From Limisphaerales bacterium (GTDB taxonomy: Bacteria; Verrucomicrobiota; Verrucomicrobiae; Limisphaerales; UBA11358): a stretch of DNA of 8,185 bases. This document shows, in pieces, positions 5,967-8,185 of this stretch. Within the stretch, counting starts at the first letter, position 1; every line of letters starts with the position of its first letter. The stretch is from the NCBI GenBank assembly GCA_003152145.1, contig PLZL01000297.1, forward strand, positions 1 to 8,185. The letters run 5' to 3'. A program made the translations under genes and the position numbers. The notes below the pieces were generated by a model. The model saw only the letters and a list, made by a program, of their open reading frames with translations. It searched no databases and was not told where the DNA came from.

Positions 5967-7043
5967 TCAGATGGAGAAGTCCTCGGGGAAGACCTTCACG
6001 TTGCGCAATTCCACGAAAAGCTGTTCGCCGGGCTGGGGACGGAGCTCGCGGAACTGTTCCTTGCTCAATTGCACGGTGAACAGCCCGCCGTTGTCGAGGC
6101 GTTCGAGTTCGACGTTCGCAAACGGGCCAATGGCGTTGCAATGTTTCACGCGCGCGACCATCGTCGCCGGACCGCCAGGCTCGCGGGTGACGCGGATGTC
6201 GTGCGGGCGCACGAACGCGATGGCGGACGATTCCTCTTCACCGGCGGTCTCGGGCGCGTCGTATTTCGTCTCGCCGATGACGACGGAGCCGTCGCGGACG
6301 CTGCCGGCGAACGCATTCACGTTGCCGAGAAAATCATAGACGAACGGCGTGGCCGGATGGTCATAAATCTCCAGCGGCGTGCCAATCTGCTCGATGTGGC
6401 CTTCGCGCATGATGGCCACGCGGTCGGCCACCTCCAGCGCCTCCTCTTGGTCGTGCGTGACGAAGAGTGTCGTGATGTGGATCTCCTTGTGCAACCGGCG
6501 CAGCCAATGGCGGAGTTCCTTGCGGACCTTGGCGTCGAGCGCACCGAACGGTTCGTCGAGCAGCAAAACCTTCGGCTCGACGGCCAGGGCGCGGGCAAGC
6601 GCGACACGTTGCCGCTGCCCGCCGGAAAGTTGCGACGGATACCGTTTGCCAAGCGATTCGAGCTGGATGAGTTTAAGAAGTTTTTCGACGCGCTCGCGGA
6701 TTTCGGATTCCTTCGGGCGGGACCAGAACGACCGCACGCGCAGGCCGAACGCGATGTTTTCAAAAACATTCAGGTGGCGGAACAGCGCGTAATGCTGGAA
6801 CGCAAACCCGACGCGGCGCTTGTGCGCCGGCAGCGCGGTCACGTCCTCGCCATAAAACGAAACGTGCGCCTCGGCGTTGTCGGGAAATTCCAGCCCGCCG
6901 ATGATGCGGAGCAAGGTGGTCTTGCCGGAGCCGGACGGGCCGAGCAGCGCGACCAGTTCGCCGGACTCGACCTTCAGGCTCACGTCGTGCAGCGCGGGAA
7001 ACTTGCCGAACTGCTTCGTGATGTTGCGAACTTCAACGCTCAT
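5967..7043 (-). CDS. cysA: Sulfate/thiosulfate ABC transporter ATP-binding protein CysA
   Basis: This 358-residue ATPase powers the importer made by the two permeases upstream; two copies are expected on the cytoplasmic face. It has all nucleotide-binding motifs: Walker A GPSGSGKT (35-42), Q-loop glutamine Q83 in FQHYALF, signature LSGGQ (139-143), Walker B VLLLDEP (159-165), D-loop ALD (168-170) and H-loop H197 in [15 protein letters not shown] is characteristic of CysA-type ATPases. Residues from about 240 to the end form the regulatory TOBE-like domain, with RPHDIRV at 279-285. The length is close to E. coli CysA. The ATG at 7043 overlaps the cysW stop by 4 nt (ATGA), implying coupled translation; a GGGAG lies 11 nt upstream. 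The frame is open further upstream to 7343, but that part lies inside cysW and encodes an Arg/His-rich non-protein-like sequence. Close paralogues move molybdate or other anions, but the CysT/CysW partners favour sulfate. Confidence 0.95.
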   Translation of the reverse strand: MSVEVRNITKQFGKFPALHDVSLKVESGELVALLGPSGSGKTTLLRIIGGLEFPDNAEAHVSFYGEDVTALPAHKRRVGFAFQHYALFRHLNVFENIAFGLRVRSFWSRPKESEIRERVEKLLKLIQLESLGKRYPSQLSGGQRQRVALARALAVEPKVLLLDEPFGALDAKVRKELRHWLRRLHKEIHITTLFVTHDQEEALEVADRVAIMREGHIEQIGTPLEIYDHPATPFVYDFLGNVNAFAGSVRDGSVVIGETKYDAPETAGEEESSAIAFVRPHDIRVTREPGGPATMVARVKHCNAIGPFANVELERLDNGGLFTVQLSKEQFRELRPQPGEQLFVELRNVKVFPEDFSI

Positions 7044-7924
7044 GCGGATGTTTTCTCCCTTGCTTCGGCGAGCGCGGCGCCCTTGCTCTCGACCCACGCC
7101 TTCAACGCGATGGTGACGAGTGCCAGAAACGTCAGCACCGTGGCCAGGGCGAACGCGCCGGTTAGATTGTAATCCATGTAAAGCGCTGCAATCTGCAACG
7201 TGATGGTATTTTGGCCCTGAATGCCGCCGCAGACGACCGAGACGGCGCCGAATTCGCCCATGGCGCGGGCGTTGCACAAAATCACACCGTAAAGCAGGCC
7301 CCACTTGATGTTCGGCAGCGTCACGCGCCAGAACATCTGCCAACCCCGCGCGCCGAGCGTCCGCGCCGCCTCCTCTTCGCTGCGACCCTGCGATTGCATG
7401 AGCGGAATCAACTCGCGCGCGACGAACGGAAACGTCACGAACGTCGTCACCAGCACGATGCCCGGCACGGCGAAGATGATGCGGATGTTGTGATCAATGA
7501 GCCACGGGCCGAACCAGCCTTGCGCGCCGAACACCAGCACGTAAATCATGCCTGCAATTACCGGCGAAACCGCAAACGGCAAATCAATCAGCGTGGTCAG
7601 GATATTTTTGCCGGTGAAATCAAACTTCGCAATCGCCCACGCCGCCGCCACACCGAAGATGCAGTTCATCGGCACCGAAATGCCGGCGGTGATGAGCGTC
7701 AATTTGATGGCGCTCACCGTTCGCGGGTCGGCGAGCGTGTGAAAATAAAAACCGACGCCCTTGGAAAACGCCTGCACAAAAACCGCCACGAGCGGCACCA
7801 CCAGAAACAGGCCCAGAAACAGGAGCGCGACCGCAATCAAGACCCAGCGCACCCAAACCGGCTCGCCCGTCGGGCGAAGGCGCCCGGCGCGGCGGATGGC
7901 ATGAAAAGCGGATGCGGGTCCCAT
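7040..7924 (-). CDS. cysW: Sulfate/thiosulfate ABC transporter permease CysW
   Basis: This inner-membrane permease subunit has 294 residues, matching the family. It pairs with CysT to form the sulfate channel. About six hydrophobic segments are visible, near residues 27-51, 72-98, 113-134, 150-172, 207-230 and 253-277. The cytoplasmic EAA loop that docks onto the ATPase is [22 protein letters not shown] (183-204). [13 protein letters not shown] (219-231) is a conserved CysW-type stretch. The basic N-terminus (residues 11-27) is probably cytoplasmic. It starts only 3 nt after the cysT stop and its own stop overlaps the cysA start, so the three genes are almost certainly one operon. No Shine-Dalgarno sequence is visible, consistent with coupling to cysT translation. 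Confidence 0.94.
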   Translation of the reverse strand: MGPASAFHAIRRAGRLRPTGEPVWVRWVLIAVALLFLGLFLVVPLVAVFVQAFSKGVGFYFHTLADPRTVSAIKLTLITAGISVPMNCIFGVAAAWAIAKFDFTGKNILTTLIDLPFAVSPVIAGMIYVLVFGAQGWFGPWLIDHNIRIIFAVPGIVLVTTFVTFPFVARELIPLMQSQGRSEEEAARTLGARGWQMFWRVTLPNIKWGLLYGVILCNARAMGEFGAVSVVCGGIQGQNTITLQIAALYMDYNLTGAFALATVLTFLALVTIALKAWVESKGAALAEAREKTSA

Positions 7925-7927
7925 AAA

Positions 7928-8185
7928 TCAGATGCGTTCGCGATGCCGCGTGTTCCACCATTGGAGCAGGTTGATGGCCAGCAGCAGGAAAAAGGAAACG
8001 ACGAGCATGACGACCGCCAGTGCCGTTGCGCCGGCGTAGTCGAATTGTTCGAGCTTGCTCATGATGAGCACGGGCACGATTTGCGTTTTCAGTGGTATGT
8101 TGCTGGAAATGAAAACGACCGAGCCGTATTCGCCGAGCGCGCGGGCGAACGCCAGCGCAAAACCGGTGAGCAGCGCCGGAAACAC
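7928..8185 (-). CDS. cysT: Sulfate/thiosulfate ABC transporter permease CysT, C-terminal part
   Basis: Only the last 86 or so codons are in the window; the gene runs off the right edge. The visible part begins within the end of the EAA region and contains [20 protein letters not shown], the conserved stretch of CysT (also called CysU). Two hydrophobic segments follow, the last near [17 protein letters not shown], then a short basic tail (NTRHRERI) on the cytoplasmic side. The GTG at the very edge is an internal valine, not a start. The GEYGSV sequence distinguishes it from CysW (GEFGAV). As the first visible gene of the operon it lies upstream of cysW; the promoter and any sulfate-binding protein gene would be further right, outside the window. 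Confidence 0.92.
   Translation of the reverse strand: MFPALLTGFALAFARALGEYGSVVFISSNIPLKTQIVPVLIMSKLEQFDYAGATALAVVMLVVSFFLLLAINLLQWWNTRHRERI

Noticed and set aside
4361..7063. The same 13 bases (TTTTCTCCCTTGC) upstream of both minus-strand starts, at 4361-4373 and 7051-7063
   Set aside because: A 13-base match somewhere in 8 kb is expected about half the time by chance. The sites are at different distances from their start codons (23 and 7 nt) and one lies inside cysW coding sequence.
5904..7172. A 422-codon open frame on the plus strand opposite cysA
   Set aside because: It is antisense to a complete ABC ATPase with all motifs intact, has no recognisable domain, and is explained by codon bias.
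7044..7343. A 100-codon N-terminal extension of cysA
   Set aside because: It lies within cysW in another frame, is Arg/His-rich, and the family start [13 protein letters not shown] begins at 7043 with a 4-nt coupled overlap.
1..8185. CRISPR array, tRNA or rRNA genes, phage or defence genes
   Set aside because: No regularly spaced repeats, cloverleaf patterns or recognisable defence-family motifs were seen on either strand.

Overview
The window looks like a chromosomal segment of a Verrucomicrobiota-type bacterium (inference). It is GC-rich. It holds a large secreted protein whose C-terminus matches the 'G-x-x-Y-x-V-x-x-S ... F-(F/I)-R-V' tail common in verrucomicrobial exported proteins. Most genes have no clear Shine-Dalgarno sequence, and there is an IS110-type element of a kind common in Verrucomicrobia and Planctomycetes. 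Species cannot be named from the sequence alone.

Layout. Positions 1 to about 1340 (+ strand) carry an IS110-family insertion sequence. Its transposase (120-1194) is split by one extra base near 383-384, just before the last two acidic residues of the DEDD site. The non-coding flanks contain several small inverted repeats that could belong to a guide (bridge/seek) RNA, but the left end lies outside the window. A strong hairpin at 1341-1371 separates the element from the convergent neighbour.

Positions 1392-4337 (- strand) encode a 981-residue secreted protein with a signal peptide, three diverged copies of a domain of about 200 residues, and a C-terminal region of about 285 residues. Its own sigma70-like promoter (4493-4521) lies upstream of a leader of about 150 nt. 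That promoter argues against the longer 1036-residue reading, which would start inside it.

Positions 4658-8185 (- strand) hold a compact gene run transcribed toward lower coordinates: cysT (partial, cut by the window edge), cysW, cysA and a DUF1015-family gene. The first three are the two permeases and the ATPase of a sulfate/thiosulfate importer. They are 3 nt apart (cysT-cysW) or overlap by 4 nt (cysW-cysA); the DUF1015 gene follows 49 nt later. The periplasmic binding protein is not in the window. DUF1015 genes often sit beside serine-biosynthesis genes, so its position behind a sulfate importer suggests a link to serine/cysteine metabolism (inference).

No tRNA, rRNA, CRISPR array or phage gene was seen. 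I found no clear evidence of a wholly new system. The best leads are the triplicated secreted protein, the sulfate importer-DUF1015 linkage, and the disrupted IS110 element with structured flanks.
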